Part shown: positions 1 through 6,856 of the stretch, piece after piece
Layout of the letters: every line of letters starts with the position of its first letter
Numbering within the stretch: the stretch's first letter is position 1
Assembly (NCBI GenBank): GCA_024224995.1
Contig: JAAENB010000566.1
Span: forward strand, 1 to 9,161
Length of the DNA stretch: 9,161 nt
Direction of reading: 5' to 3'
DNA from: a bacterium
GTDB taxonomy: Bacteria > Spirochaetota > UBA4802 > UBA5550
The notes under the pieces: generated by a model
Told to the model about the DNA's origin: nothing
What the model saw: only the letters and a program-made list of their open reading frames with translations
Databases searched by the model: none
Program-made: the position numbers and the translations under genes

Positions 1-81
1 CGCCTTTACTGGCTGGTTTCAGGCCAGGGCTATGGAGATTCCGGGAAGGTGTAGCTACCCCTGCGAGGGGGGCGATACCTG

Positions 82-106
82 TAGGGGCTCGGCGTGCCGT
101 GCCCTA
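82..106. repeat. Imperfect GC-rich palindrome (hairpin)
   Basis: TAGGG (82-86) pairs with CCCTA (102-106). The stem continues inward with one bulged G at 87 and one mismatch, through CGGC/GCCG (90-93 with 96-99 approximately). The outer TAGGG/CCCTA resembles the stem of the larger palindrome just downstream, so both may be copies or fragments of one intergenic repeat type. No T-run follows, so it is not an evident terminator. Confidence 0.45.
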
Positions 107-120
107 TGCGGTGTTTATTT

Positions 121-210
121 GGGTTTACCCCTCAGTGACGTTTTGGTGTAGGGGCGGGGCATGCCTCTCCCCCCTACACAAAAACGTCACGAAAACCGCT
201 CCGTGGTAAA
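121..210. repeat. Long intergenic inverted repeat, MITE/REP-like
   Basis: A 20-nt arm at 135-154 (GTGACGTTTTGGTGTAGGGG) pairs with 171-190 at 19 of 20 positions. The 16-nt spacer is centred on the self-complementary GCATGC (159-164). An outer pair, TTTACC (124-129) with GGTAAA (205-210), extends the symmetry. The pattern (gtagggg, GC-rich centre with gcatgc, cccctac) is one I recall as a frequent dispersed intergenic palindrome in environmental genomes, but I cannot count copies here. There is no transposase, so if mobile it would be non-autonomous. Confidence 0.75.
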
Positions 211-340
211 ATCCCCGGAAACCGGCCCTATTTAAAAAGAGTTTCTTGAGAGTGCGGACCCTGCGAAGCAGGGAAAAAATAGAATAGAAACTGGTTAGAA
301 AGAGGATTGGGAATAAAAAGAGACTGGTTGCCGGAACTCT

Positions 341-360
341 GTCAACTGTCAACCGTCAAC
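341..360 (+). repeat. Triple GTCAAC direct repeat, 7-nt period
   Basis: GTCAAC occurs three times, at 341-346, 348-353 and 355-360, each separated by one base. It lies 39 nt upstream of the hydrogenase small-subunit start. It could be a regulator-binding array or simple low-complexity intergenic sequence. Nothing else supports a function. Confidence 0.4.
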
Positions 361-378
361 TAATCTTAGTTTCTTAAA

Positions 379-383
379 AGGAG
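379..383 (+). promoter_or_regulatory. Distant Shine-Dalgarno for the hydrogenase small subunit
   Basis: AGGAG at 379-383 is the only good ribosome-binding match before the ATG at 399. The spacing of 15 nt is long. The in-frame codons between (CTT GAT ATA AAA GAC) contain no ATG, GTG or TTG, and the Tat motif sits right after the ATG, so 399 remains the best start despite the spacing. Confidence 0.5.
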
Positions 384-398
384 CTTGATATAAAAGAC

Positions 399-1346
399 AT
401 GTCCGGAATAAATCGAAGAGAATTTTTAAAGCGAGCCGGGTTAACAGCAGCGGCATTTGCCTTTCCGGCAATGATATTGGAAGGGTGTAAAGAAGAAGTC
501 AAAAAAGCCCTTGCTGCGAAGCCGGTAATCTGGCTCCAGGGACAATCCTGTTCGGGCTGTTCGGTCTCATTGTTAAACAGCATCGAACCGGGAATACCGG
601 AGCTTATAAGCAGTCATATCAGCCTGAATTTTCATCAAACATTAAGCGGCGGCACCGGGGCAACCCTGGTAAAAGTGCTTGAAGAAGCGGTCGATAAAAA
701 AAGAAAAGATTTTCTCCTGGTAGTGGAAGGATCAGTACCAACAGCGCATGATCTGTATTGTACCCTGGGAGTGGTAAAGGGGCATCATGTGGGGATCAGG
801 GAGTGGATAGAAAAATTGGGAAAGAATGCCGGGGCAGTACTGGCAGTGGGATCATGCGCGGCATTCGGCGGTATCCCGGCTGCGCGGGGAAATGAAACCG
901 GGGCAAAACCGGTATCTGCAGTATTACCGAAAGCGAAGCTAATTAATATACCCGGCTGTCCAACACATCCCGATTGGGTCACGGGAACGATCCTGCATTA
1001 CCTGTTAAAAGGTATGCCGGAACTGGATGAGTACAAACGGCCGAAACTGTTTTTTGAAAAGACTGTTCATGAAGCCTGCGAGCATTTGAAAGAGTATGAA
1101 AAAGGAATATTCGCCCAATACTGGGGCGACCGTGGCTGTCTCTATATGCTGGGCTGCCTGGGAATGGACAGCAATTGCGATATTCCAACGCGAAAATGGC
1201 TTGAGGTAAATACCTGCACCGGCTCCGGATCGGGCTGCATCGGGTGTACGGAAGACGTGTTTCCCGATACCGGGGATAGAGGATTATATATGCATAAATA
1301 CGCTCAAACAGAGCCGGGCAGGGGCACCGGGGAGAGCGGCGCGTGA
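399..1346 (+). CDS. [NiFe] hydrogenase small subunit, Tat-exported, HysB/HynB-like
   Basis: This is a periplasmic electron-transfer subunit of a group 1 [NiFe(Se)] hydrogenase, 315 aa. A twin-arginine signal (NRREFLKRAG, residues 5-14) is followed by a hydrophobic stretch to about residue 28; cleavage may fall near residue 40. All expected Fe-S ligands are visible: proximal C51, C54, C153, C187; distal H224, C227, C247, C253; medial C260, C280, C283. At the position that is proline in standard [3Fe-4S] medial sites there is C273, seven residues before C280, so the medial cluster is probably [4Fe-4S] as in NiFeSe enzymes. The GQSCSGCSVSLLN start of the mature protein also resembles the NiFeSe small subunit as I recall it. 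There is no C-terminal membrane helix. No large subunit is present in the window; the next gene is a cytochrome c3 that overlaps this stop. The protein may be a true enzyme subunit with its partner elsewhere, or an orphan redox protein. Confidence 0.93.
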   Translation: MSGINRREFLKRAGLTAAAFAFPAMILEGCKEEVKKALAAKPVIWLQGQSCSGCSVSLLNSIEPGIPELISSHISLNFHQTLSGGTGATLVKVLEEAVDKKRKDFLLVVEGSVPTAHDLYCTLGVVKGHHVGIREWIEKLGKNAGAVLAVGSCAAFGGIPAARGNETGAKPVSAVLPKAKLINIPGCPTHPDWVTGTILHYLLKGMPELDEYKRPKLFFEKTVHEACEHLKEYEKGIFAQYWGDRGCLYMLGCLGMDSNCDIPTRKWLEVNTCTGSGSGCIGCTEDVFPDTGDRGLYMHKYAQTEPGRGTGESGA

Positions 1347-1702
1347 ACAGGATACTTGCTTATACGGTAATATTACTGTTGCTGCTGCCGGCAACCGTAG
1401 TGGTTTACCGCTTACAGGCGGCACATTCTTTGCCCGGGAAATTATATCTGCCCAAAACAGGACACCGCAAGCCCAGGATATTATTTGATCATAAAGCGCA
1501 TGTGGAAAAGTATAATACGGAATGTATTGACTGCCATCACAAAGGAACAAATAAACCCTGTAGTGCCTGCCATGAAAAAAAGGATAAGGGAGCAGTAGTA
1601 AATCTCAAGGGAGCATTTCATCAGCAATGCCATGATTGCCACCGGAAGACCGCGGGCCCAAAGGGCTGCGGCAGGTGTCACACGAACCATAACGGTAAAT
1701 AA
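1343..1702 (+). CDS. Tetraheme cytochrome c3 (class III), exported or anchored
   Basis: This 119-aa protein is a periplasmic electron carrier, the usual partner of periplasmic hydrogenases. An N-terminal hydrophobic segment (about residues 4-21) is a signal peptide or membrane anchor; cleavage after QAA (residue 27) is possible. Four CxxCH heme motifs are at C61-H65, C73-H77, C96-H100 and C109-H113. The sixth-ligand histidines fit the class III pattern: H50 and H53 (FDHKAH), H66 (CHH) and H93 (FHQQC). The start is GTG, overlapping the preceding TGA as GTGA, with GGAG at 1331-1334, which implies translational coupling to the hydrogenase subunit. The length is normal for mono-domain c3. I infer that it accepts electrons from, or donates them to, the upstream Fe-S protein. 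Confidence 0.92.
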   Translation: MNRILAYTVILLLLLPATVVVYRLQAAHSLPGKLYLPKTGHRKPRILFDHKAHVEKYNTECIDCHHKGTNKPCSACHEKKDKGAVVNLKGAFHQQCHDCHRKTAGPKGCGRCHTNHNGK

Positions 1703-1716
1703 GCCCGGAGAAGAGT

Positions 1717-4026
1717 ATGAAAAAGATGCTGTCGTTCTTTTCACATCTGAGTATTAAAAACAAGGTCCGGTATTCACTCATCGGTTTATGCCTGTTTATT
1801 CTAACAATCTTTTTTGGCGTAACCTTTTTTTATACTCGTACGGAAATAGCGGACCTGGTAAGCAATAATTATCAGCAAATAGCGACCAAACAGTTTGAAT
1901 ATATAGAATATTTAACTGAACGGAATATAGAGGCAATAGAACGGATCGCAAAAAATAAGATCGTTCTTGAGGCGGGACAAAAAGCCCGTAATGCCAATAC
2001 GGTTACTCCGGCCGATTTTACAGACCTGAAGAACTTTCTCGATCTGCAGTTGCGGGAATCGGGAGAATTCAAGTATATCAGCTTTATCAATAACCGGGGA
2101 CTACTCTGTTATACCAATGATAGAAGAAACAACAGAAGTCTTTTTGCCGGCGGACTCTTTCAACGGATCATGAAAAGCAGCGATATACACATTGATGACG
2201 CGGTAATTTCATCGGAAACAAAAAATAAAGAGATCCTGCAGCCAATATCGTACCCGGTTTATGAAAAAAAAGGAGAAACCGGGGCAATAACCGGTTATAT
2301 AATCGCCCATATGAATATGAATATTGTGGATGATTCCATGAGTGTCATAGACCTGGGCCGGAGCGGCACAGCCTACCTGGTTGATCCAAAGGGCAGGGTA
2401 ATCAGTTCTTCAGGAAACCTGGAATATGGGCACAGCAGGGAGATTTTTTTCGATTACTATCTCAGTAACAAAGCAAGCAATTATTCACCGGGGTACAAAT
2501 TGATTAATCCCAAAACCGGCAAGCTGGTAACCGGTGTCCGGGATTGCCTGGCCAGGGGACACAGCGGACACGGGTTTTATGTAAATCACAAAGGAGTCCG
2601 GGTTTTGGGAGTGTGGAAATGGTTCAGTTTTTTTCAATGGGTTTTTCTAATTGAGGTCGATAGAAAAGAAGCCTTTCTCCCTATATATAAAACCCTGATT
2701 ATTTTTATTTCCGTAGCAGTAGTATTTTTTATATTAACCATAATACTATCATTTTTTTTAGCGAAAAATATCAACCAATCAATGCTTTCTTTTATGGAAT
2801 CTTTTGGAAAGGGAGCGCTTGGCGATTTAACCGTGCGGTACCCGGTAGAATATGAACTCTTGTTTCCTGTGGAAGAGCGGGACGGGGAGGGCTACCGTGA
2901 GTACGACACAGCCCGGGGCTTGTGTTTTTTCAAGATAGGAAGTGTGGCAAAAAAATTTAACCGGGAACCGGCCTGCAGGCTCATTCTGGAAGGGGCCTAT
3001 AAGTCCTGCACCCAGTGCAAGGTTTATACGTATACGATCAAAAATGAGATTAATGAGCTGGGAGCCTGGTTTAATGAATTCATGGAGAATATTGATGGAG
3101 TTATTAATAGCATTAAAAATATGATCAAGGTATTGTTTACTTCTTCCGCAGAGATGTCAACCACAACAGCGCATTTTTCAGAGAATGCAAATAACCAGGC
3201 AGCATCAGCAGAAGAGATAATGTCAACAGTAGAAGAACTCTCTGCCGGGTTTAGCAATGTTTTTGAACGGTCCTCAGAGCAGAACCTGAGCCTGAAAACC
3301 ATGATCATGCGGGTGGAAGAGCTTTCGGGGATTATTAATGAGATGAGTGGAAAAGTAACTGATGCCCGGGAACAGGCCGGAGGATTTTCATCCAAAGCTC
3401 AATCCGGAGAAACGAGCCTGACCCATATGAACCGGAGCATGACAAAAATAAGCAGCAGTTCATCTGAGATGATGAATATTATCAAAATAATCGGAGATAT
3501 TTCAGACCAGATAAACCTGCTTTCACTGAATGCCGCAATAGAAGCGGCACGTGCCGGGGATGCCGGCCGGGGTTTTGCAGTGGTTGCCGATGAGATCTCA
3601 AAACTGGCCGACCAGACAGCCACAAGCCTGAGCGACATTGGAACCCTGATCCGGGAAAATGATGATGAGATTAAAAAGGGGATCTCAAATGTCAATGAAA
3701 CAGTAGACACGATTAGTGTAATAATAGAAGGATTTAATTCAATCAGCATAATGATGGCGAATATATCGGAGTATATGCAGCAGCAAATTGCTACCAATCT
3801 TGCCGTAAATGAAGAAATGAGCAATGTTAATACCAAGTCCGATGAGATCAAATATTCAACCCAGGAACAGCGGATAGCCTCGGATGAGATAGTAAAATCG
3901 ATAGCACTAATTAATGAGCTTACCCAGGAAAACGCCACTGGCGCGGACAAATTGGCAGCGAACGCGGAAAATATCGAGACCCTGGCCCAAATGCTCAGTA
4001 AAAATGTTGATTTTTTTAAGAGCTGA
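1717..4026 (+). CDS. Methyl-accepting chemotaxis protein with Cys insert in HAMP
   Basis: This is a 769-aa transmembrane chemoreceptor. TM1 spans about residues 19-39 and TM2 about 326-348. The periplasmic part (about 41-325) is a double-Cache-type sensor; its second half shows [15 protein letters not shown] (214-228) and the closing VLGVWKW...EVDRKEAF region. HAMP begins after TM2 and reaches about P376, then is interrupted by roughly 65 residues before a second helix resumes (about 443-462). The insert holds C403, C420, C431 and C434 (C-x16-C-x10-C-x2-C), a possible Fe-S, Zn or thiol site. The cytoplasmic signalling domain has the conserved hairpin tip around 596-632 ([20 protein letters not shown] core) for CheA/CheW binding. 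No C-terminal CheR/CheB tether pentapeptide is seen. GGAG at 1707-1710 is well placed and the gap to the cytochrome gene is 14 nt, so co-transcription is likely. A redox- or energy-taxis role is inferred from context. Confidence 0.93.
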   Translation: MKKMLSFFSHLSIKNKVRYSLIGLCLFILTIFFGVTFFYTRTEIADLVSNNYQQIATKQFEYIEYLTERNIEAIERIAKNKIVLEAGQKARNANTVTPADFTDLKNFLDLQLRESGEFKYISFINNRGLLCYTNDRRNNRSLFAGGLFQRIMKSSDIHIDDAVISSETKNKEILQPISYPVYEKKGETGAITGYIIAHMNMNIVDDSMSVIDLGRSGTAYLVDPKGRVISSSGNLEYGHSREIFFDYYLSNKASNYSPGYKLINPKTGKLVTGVRDCLARGHSGHGFYVNHKGVRVLGVWKWFSFFQWVFLIEVDRKEAFLPIYKTLIIFISVAVVFFILTIILSFFLAKNINQSMLSFMESFGKGALGDLTVRYPVEYELLFPVEERDGEGYREYDTARGLCFFKIGSVAKKFNREPACRLILEGAYKSCTQCKVYTYTIKNEINELGAWFNEFMENIDGVINSIKNMIKVLFTSSAEMSTTTAHFSENANNQAASAEEIMSTVEELSAGFSNVFERSSEQNLSLKTMIMRVEELSGIINEMSGKVTDAREQAGGFSSKAQSGETSLTHMNRSMTKISSSSSEMMNIIKIIGDISDQINLLSLNAAIEAARAGDAGRGFAVVADEISKLADQTATSLSDIGTLIRENDDEIKKGISNVNETVDTISVIIEGFNSISIMMANISEYMQQQIATNLAVNEEMSNVNTKSDEIKYSTQEQRIASDEIVKSIALINELTQENATGADKLAANAENIETLAQMLSKNVDFFKS

Positions 4027-4044
4027 TTTAAATATGGTTTTATT

Positions 4045-4425
4045 ATGACAAAAGAAAGACCATATATGAGTTACAAATTTACCGGGATGCAGCCCTTTAC
4101 CAGTGCCCTTGAAACCGCAGGATTAGAGTATATGATCCTGGAAGATGAAAATATAGACCGTTTATTTAAAGAGCAGGAAGAGCTCTATAACAAAGAGAAC
4201 GACAAAATCTATATAGGACGATGTGAAAAAGACGGAGAGGTTCTCTATTTCCTGGAATTTGGAGTAATGCTGGAGACCAATCTCAGAACCCATGTGGTAT
4301 TTATCTTTAATCATCTGCCAACCTTTGAAGAGATGATCGAAACCTCAAATGATATAGGTCCCTTAACAATAGCACATTTACAGCAGTCTCAAAGCACGGG
4401 AGAAGGGAGTTCTACGGTTCAGTAG
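4045..4425 (+). CDS. Small acidic protein of unknown function
   Basis: This 126-aa protein belongs to no family I recognise. It has no signal peptide or membrane helix and should be cytoplasmic. The core (about residues 8-112) looks folded and alpha/beta: an acidic helix-rich part with an [12 protein letters not shown] stretch, then [19 protein letters not shown] and [10 protein letters not shown] strand-like segments with a single Cys (C59). The tail after residue 112 is Ser/Thr/Gln/Gly-rich and probably disordered. It starts 18 nt after the chemoreceptor stop and is the last gene before a convergent neighbour, so it probably belongs to the same transcript. No clear ribosome-binding site precedes the ATG at 4045. 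An alternative in-frame ATG at 4066 (residue 8) is equally defensible. A role with the receptor is a guess from position only. Confidence 0.7.
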   Translation: MTKERPYMSYKFTGMQPFTSALETAGLEYMILEDENIDRLFKEQEELYNKENDKIYIGRCEKDGEVLYFLEFGVMLETNLRTHVVFIFNHLPTFEEMIETSNDIGPLTIAHLQQSQSTGEGSSTVQ

Positions 4426-4461
4426 CAGCATTAAAATTATCATCATTTTTTCTTTTTTTTA

Positions 4462-5778
4462 TTATTCTTCTTCTTCCTTCTGATGGGATTTGCTCCAGCC
4501 TTTTCCGGCCTGTGGCGAGATTGTACCGGCTTTGAGTTCTTCCGGGATAGCCATTTGTTTGTTTTCACCGGGAATATCCGAAATACGGTCCCGTTCTTTA
4601 TGTCTTCTGGCGAGGGAAGAAAATTCTTTTGGATTGTCAATAGTAACCTGTCCAAAGTGGAAACTCACAACGGGGTTTTCAAGAAGTTCATTCAGGGAGA
4701 CTCCCAGTTTATCCTGGGTAAGTTCGGTCATTTTCAGGAGTTCATCGATCCCGAAGTTAAAGGTATGGGGCTGTTTTTTTTTGAGCGAAATATTATCTTC
4801 AAGGAGCTTGTTTTCCAGGAAGGCATATATTTTTGTTAATGGTTTTTCATAGAGTTTAGCCTCGATCCGGATAAAGGTGAACCACACCCGCTGAGCCAGG
4901 GAGGTGAATATTCTTTTTAAGATATCCGGGGATTGTTTGAGCAAGGCTAAAAATGAGTTCATATTGATGGGGATCAGTTTGGAGGAACCATAACTGATGG
5001 CACTGGCATTCCTGGGTTTGTCGGAAATAAGGGCAAGTTCGCCAAAAATGTCCCCGGCATTAAGGACCGAGAGAATAATCTCTTTGTCGAGGTTATTTTT
5101 AACGATTTTTATGCGGCCTTCTTTGAGAATATAGAGCTCTTTGCCTGGTTCGTGTTCGCAAAAAACAAGCTGGTTGTCGGAGTATACAATGTGTTTTTTT
5201 TCAACAACCGGTTTTTTCATAGTTGCCATCCCGGCACTAGCAATAATACCGCGAATAGCGGCAACCTCTTCAATAAATTCCCCCTGGGGATACAGGTGGT
5301 GGTACCTGCTTAGAATATAATATGCTTTATTATGAGAATCATGATTATAATAATATTTTCCCAGGAAAAATAAGGAATGTTCGGCAGGGATATTGTCGCT
5401 GGCTGCTTCGAGGTGGACTATCATATTATTATATACGCGGAGCCTGTCGGCGAAGGAGTTCATGATTTTCAGGGCTATCCGGGAATTATGCTGCAGCAGG
5501 GAGAGAAAATTGTTCCGGTTTAATTCTATTACAATAGAGTCGGTTTTGGCAAAGGCAGTAACCATCCTGGGCCGGTTGGCAAGAGAGGAAATAAACCCGA
5601 AGATATCACCCGGGCCGGCAATGTTTTTATGCTTTTTGAATTTTTCATTTGAATAGCTCAGTTCAACACTTCCCTTTTCAACGATAAAGACCGACTGGTT
5701 ATCTTCATCTCCTTCAAGAAAAATATATGCCCCGGCTTTGTATTGATGTTTCTTTTTACTGTCCGCAGCTGCCGTCAT
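4462..5778 (-). CDS. Tandem cNMP-binding Crp-like regulator with TPR-like linker
   Basis: This 438-aa soluble protein has two Crp-type cyclic-nucleotide-binding domains. Domain 1 (about 10-117) has a phosphate-binding cassette at 57-75 that reads GDIFGF...RPR; the usual Glu is F62, so it is probably degenerate or binds something else. Domain 2 (about 195-300) has the intact cassette GDIFGELAL...KPRNAS with E247 and R256 and could bind cAMP or cGMP. Between them, residues about 133-171 look like one TPR-type helical hairpin. The C-terminal part (about 311-385) resembles a Crp winged helix (ELLKMTELTQDKLGVSLNELL), so DNA binding is plausible but the match is weak. A charged tail ends in a run of Glu. 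The length is about twice that of E. coli Crp; tandem-cNBD proteins of this sort are familiar from spirochaetes. The gene is monocistronic, with its own promoter candidate and a Crp-type dyad upstream, which suggests autoregulation. Confidence 0.85.
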   Translation of the reverse strand: MTAAADSKKKHQYKAGAYIFLEGDEDNQSVFIVEKGSVELSYSNEKFKKHKNIAGPGDIFGFISSLANRPRMVTAFAKTDSIVIELNRNNFLSLLQHNSRIALKIMNSFADRLRVYNNMIVHLEAASDNIPAEHSLFFLGKYYYNHDSHNKAYYILSRYHHLYPQGEFIEEVAAIRGIIASAGMATMKKPVVEKKHIVYSDNQLVFCEHEPGKELYILKEGRIKIVKNNLDKEIILSVLNAGDIFGELALISDKPRNASAISYGSSKLIPINMNSFLALLKQSPDILKRIFTSLAQRVWFTFIRIEAKLYEKPLTKIYAFLENKLLEDNISLKKKQPHTFNFGIDELLKMTELTQDKLGVSLNELLENPVVSFHFGQVTIDNPKEFSSLARRHKERDRISDIPGENKQMAIPEELKAGTISPQAGKGWSKSHQKEEEE

Positions 5779-5791
5779 TCTACCAACTCGT

Positions 5792-5807
5792 GTGTATAAT
5801 ATTACAC
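5792..5807 (-). promoter_or_regulatory. Candidate Crp/Fnr-type operator (GTGTA-N6-TACAC)
   Basis: A perfect inverted repeat of five bases, GTGTA and TACAC, is separated by six bases (TAATAT). This matches the geometry of Crp sites (TGTGA-N6-TCACA). It lies just downstream of the predicted -10 box of the tandem-cNBD gene and overlaps the expected transcription start, a position suited to repression. Autoregulation by the adjacent Crp-like protein is inference. Confidence 0.4.
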
Positions 5808-5810
5808 TTC

Positions 5811-5839
5811 ATAGTATAATAGAATTCGTAAAAGGTCAA
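5811..5839 (-). promoter_or_regulatory. Candidate sigma-70 promoter for the tandem-cNBD gene
   Basis: On the minus strand, TTGACC (5839-5834) serves as a -35 box and TACTAT (5816-5811) as a -10 box, with exactly 17 nt between them. The start would fall near 5804, leaving a leader of about 25 nt before the ATG at 5778. The -10 box matches consensus at four of six positions, and the ribosome-binding site (TTGGTAG) is weak. Confidence 0.45.
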
Positions 5840-5931
5840 CTCTTTTTATCCCGGCCAGTTGGGCGCAGAAGTAATTTAAATGGTAAGGTTATAACACAAT
5901 GTCAGGGAATTAGTCTGATCTTTCCGGAACA

Positions 5932-5949
5932 AGAGCCACGGATGGCTCT
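5932..5949. other. Perfect 7-bp hairpin between genes
   Basis: AGAGCCA (5932-5938), loop CGGA, TGGCTCT (5943-5949). It lies 73 nt beyond the stop of the minus-strand alpha/beta hydrolase and may help end that transcript or protect its 3' end. The bases after it on the minus strand (TGTTCC) are a poor U-tract, so a rho-independent terminator is not certain. The rest of 5779-6021 shows nothing else beyond the promoter and operator of the tandem-cNBD gene. Confidence 0.4.
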
Positions 5950-6021
5950 GCCCTGGTGCAATACAGAACGAAGTCTTTAAAAAAATAACCGGGAAAACAC
6001 CAACACAATTTCTGGATGATA

Positions 6022-6837
6022 TCACTTCAGGTGACGGGTAATAAATTTTTCCAGGGCCGGAACATAGGTTTTACGGGAATCAATAAAACCGCCATTGTGG
6101 GAACCGTGAATTGTTACAAATTCTTTTGGTTCTTTTGCGTGAGAAAAAAGCTTTTGTGCCAGTTTATAGGGGATCATCTCATCTTCCGTACTATGTATAA
6201 TGAGAACCGGGCAGGACACCTTCGCGATATACTCAGCTGAATTATAGGTATCCCCGATTATGAGTCCAACAGGAAGACCGGGTTTGTGAAACTTCCCAAC
6301 ATCATAGGCCGATGAAAAAGTCGATTCGAGAATGAGCATTACGGGAGTGGTTTGTGACGCGAACCGGGTTGCAACAGCACCGCCAAGAGACCTGCCAAAA
6401 ACGATTATTTTTCCGTGAGGGATCTTTTTCTGTGAAAGCAGGTAGTCCCGGGCGGCAGCAGCATCAAGATAGGTGCCTTCTTCCGAGGGTTCTCCTGTGC
6501 TTTTCCCGTAACCGCGATAATCAAAGATAAAAACATCCAGTTTCAAGGAATGAAATATTTGAATCGATTCAAGGCGGTGTGAAATATTACCGGCGTTCCC
6601 GTGGCAAAACAGGACTGTGCCCCGGCTTTGCTTCACGGGAATCCACCAGGCATGGAGTTTCTCTTTGTCTTTGGTGCGAATAAAGACCGTTTCATAGGAA
6701 AGGTTGATTTCCGCGGGAGTTTCTCTAATAGATTTTACCGGGTGAAATAATAAACTGTTTTTGCACTCACACAGCAATAAGAGGACAGCTATTATTATAC
6801 ATCCGGTTATAGTAAATGTTACCCTTTTTCCTTTCAC
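6022..6837 (-). CDS. Membrane-anchored alpha/beta hydrolase (BEM46/ABHD13-like)
   Basis: This is a serine hydrolase of the alpha/beta fold, 271 aa from the chosen start; its substrate is unknown. A basic N-terminus (KGKR) and hydrophobic helix (about 6-23) act as a signal anchor, so the catalytic domain probably faces the periplasm. The catalytic pattern is complete: oxyanion HGN (79-81), DYRGYGKS (106-113), nucleophile elbow GRSLGG with S150, acid D219 (TEDEMIP) and H247 (GSHNGGF). This order fits the BEM46/YfhR/ABHD13 group. I choose the GTG at 6837 rather than the ATG at 6903: the GTG lies 19 nt after the phosphatase stop, has AAAGG six bases upstream and places the basic-hydrophobic anchor at the N-terminus, while the ATG would overlap the phosphatase gene by 47 nt with no such signal. 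The gene is probably co-transcribed with the phosphatase. Confidence 0.85.
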   Translation of the reverse strand: MKGKRVTFTITGCIIIAVLLLLCECKNSLLFHPVKSIRETPAEINLSYETVFIRTKDKEKLHAWWIPVKQSRGTVLFCHGNAGNISHRLESIQIFHSLKLDVFIFDYRGYGKSTGEPSEEGTYLDAAAARDYLLSQKKIPHGKIIVFGRSLGGAVATRFASQTTPVMLILESTFSSAYDVGKFHKPGLPVGLIIGDTYNSAEYIAKVSCPVLIIHSTEDEMIPYKLAQKLFSHAKEPKEFVTIHGSHNGGFIDSRKTYVPALEKFITRHLK

Positions 6838-6853
6838 CTTGTACCTTTCCCCT
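6838..6853 (-). promoter_or_regulatory. Ribosome-binding site that sets the hydrolase start
   Basis: On the minus strand AGGGGAAAGG (6853-6844) sits between the phosphatase stop (6859-6857) and the GTG at 6837-6835, with TACAAG as the six-base spacer. This purine-rich site favours the GTG over the upstream ATG at 6903. Confidence 0.6.
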
Positions 6854-6856
6854 GTT

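Larger units (their letters stand above)
1..398. other. Non-coding leader region with palindromic repeats
   Basis: I find no credible gene here. The left part is GC-rich and contains several hairpin-forming sequences, two of which are listed separately. A smaller perfect hairpin lies at 259-273 (CCCTGC, GAA loop, GCAGGG) and a short one at 58-70 (CCCC/GGGG). A reverse-strand open frame across 125-352 runs through the palindrome and is most likely repeat-encoded. The right part (about 230-398) is AT-richer and leads into the hydrogenase small-subunit gene. I could not identify a convincing sigma-70 promoter, so the transcription start of the 399-4425 cluster is unresolved. Confidence 0.7.

Noticed and set aside
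259..280. CCCTGC-GAA-GCAGGG hairpin followed by a run of A as a terminator
   Set aside because: The plus strand has A after the stem, and on the minus strand the T-run precedes the stem; neither has terminator order.
125..352. Reverse-strand open frame of 75 codons in the leader region
   Set aside because: It runs through the inverted repeat and has no ribosome-binding site or recognisable domain; the sequence is explained by the repeat.
1..398. CRISPR array or tRNA/rRNA gene
   Set aside because: No regularly spaced repeats of CRISPR length and no tRNA-like cloverleaf or rRNA sequence could be recognised here or elsewhere in the window.
486..488. Possible lipobox (LEGC, C30) in the hydrogenase small-subunit signal
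   Set aside because: Glu at the -2 position violates the lipobox pattern; an ordinary Tat signal cleaved further on fits better.
3399..3950. Long reverse-strand open frame of 183 codons inside the chemoreceptor gene
   Set aside because: It is antisense to the conserved signalling domain and has Ser/Ile-rich composition typical of a shadow frame.
4426..4461. T-rich tract between the convergent genes as a rho-independent terminator
   Set aside because: There is a long T-run at about 4446-4460 but no stable hairpin directly before it, and on the other strand the run is A-rich.
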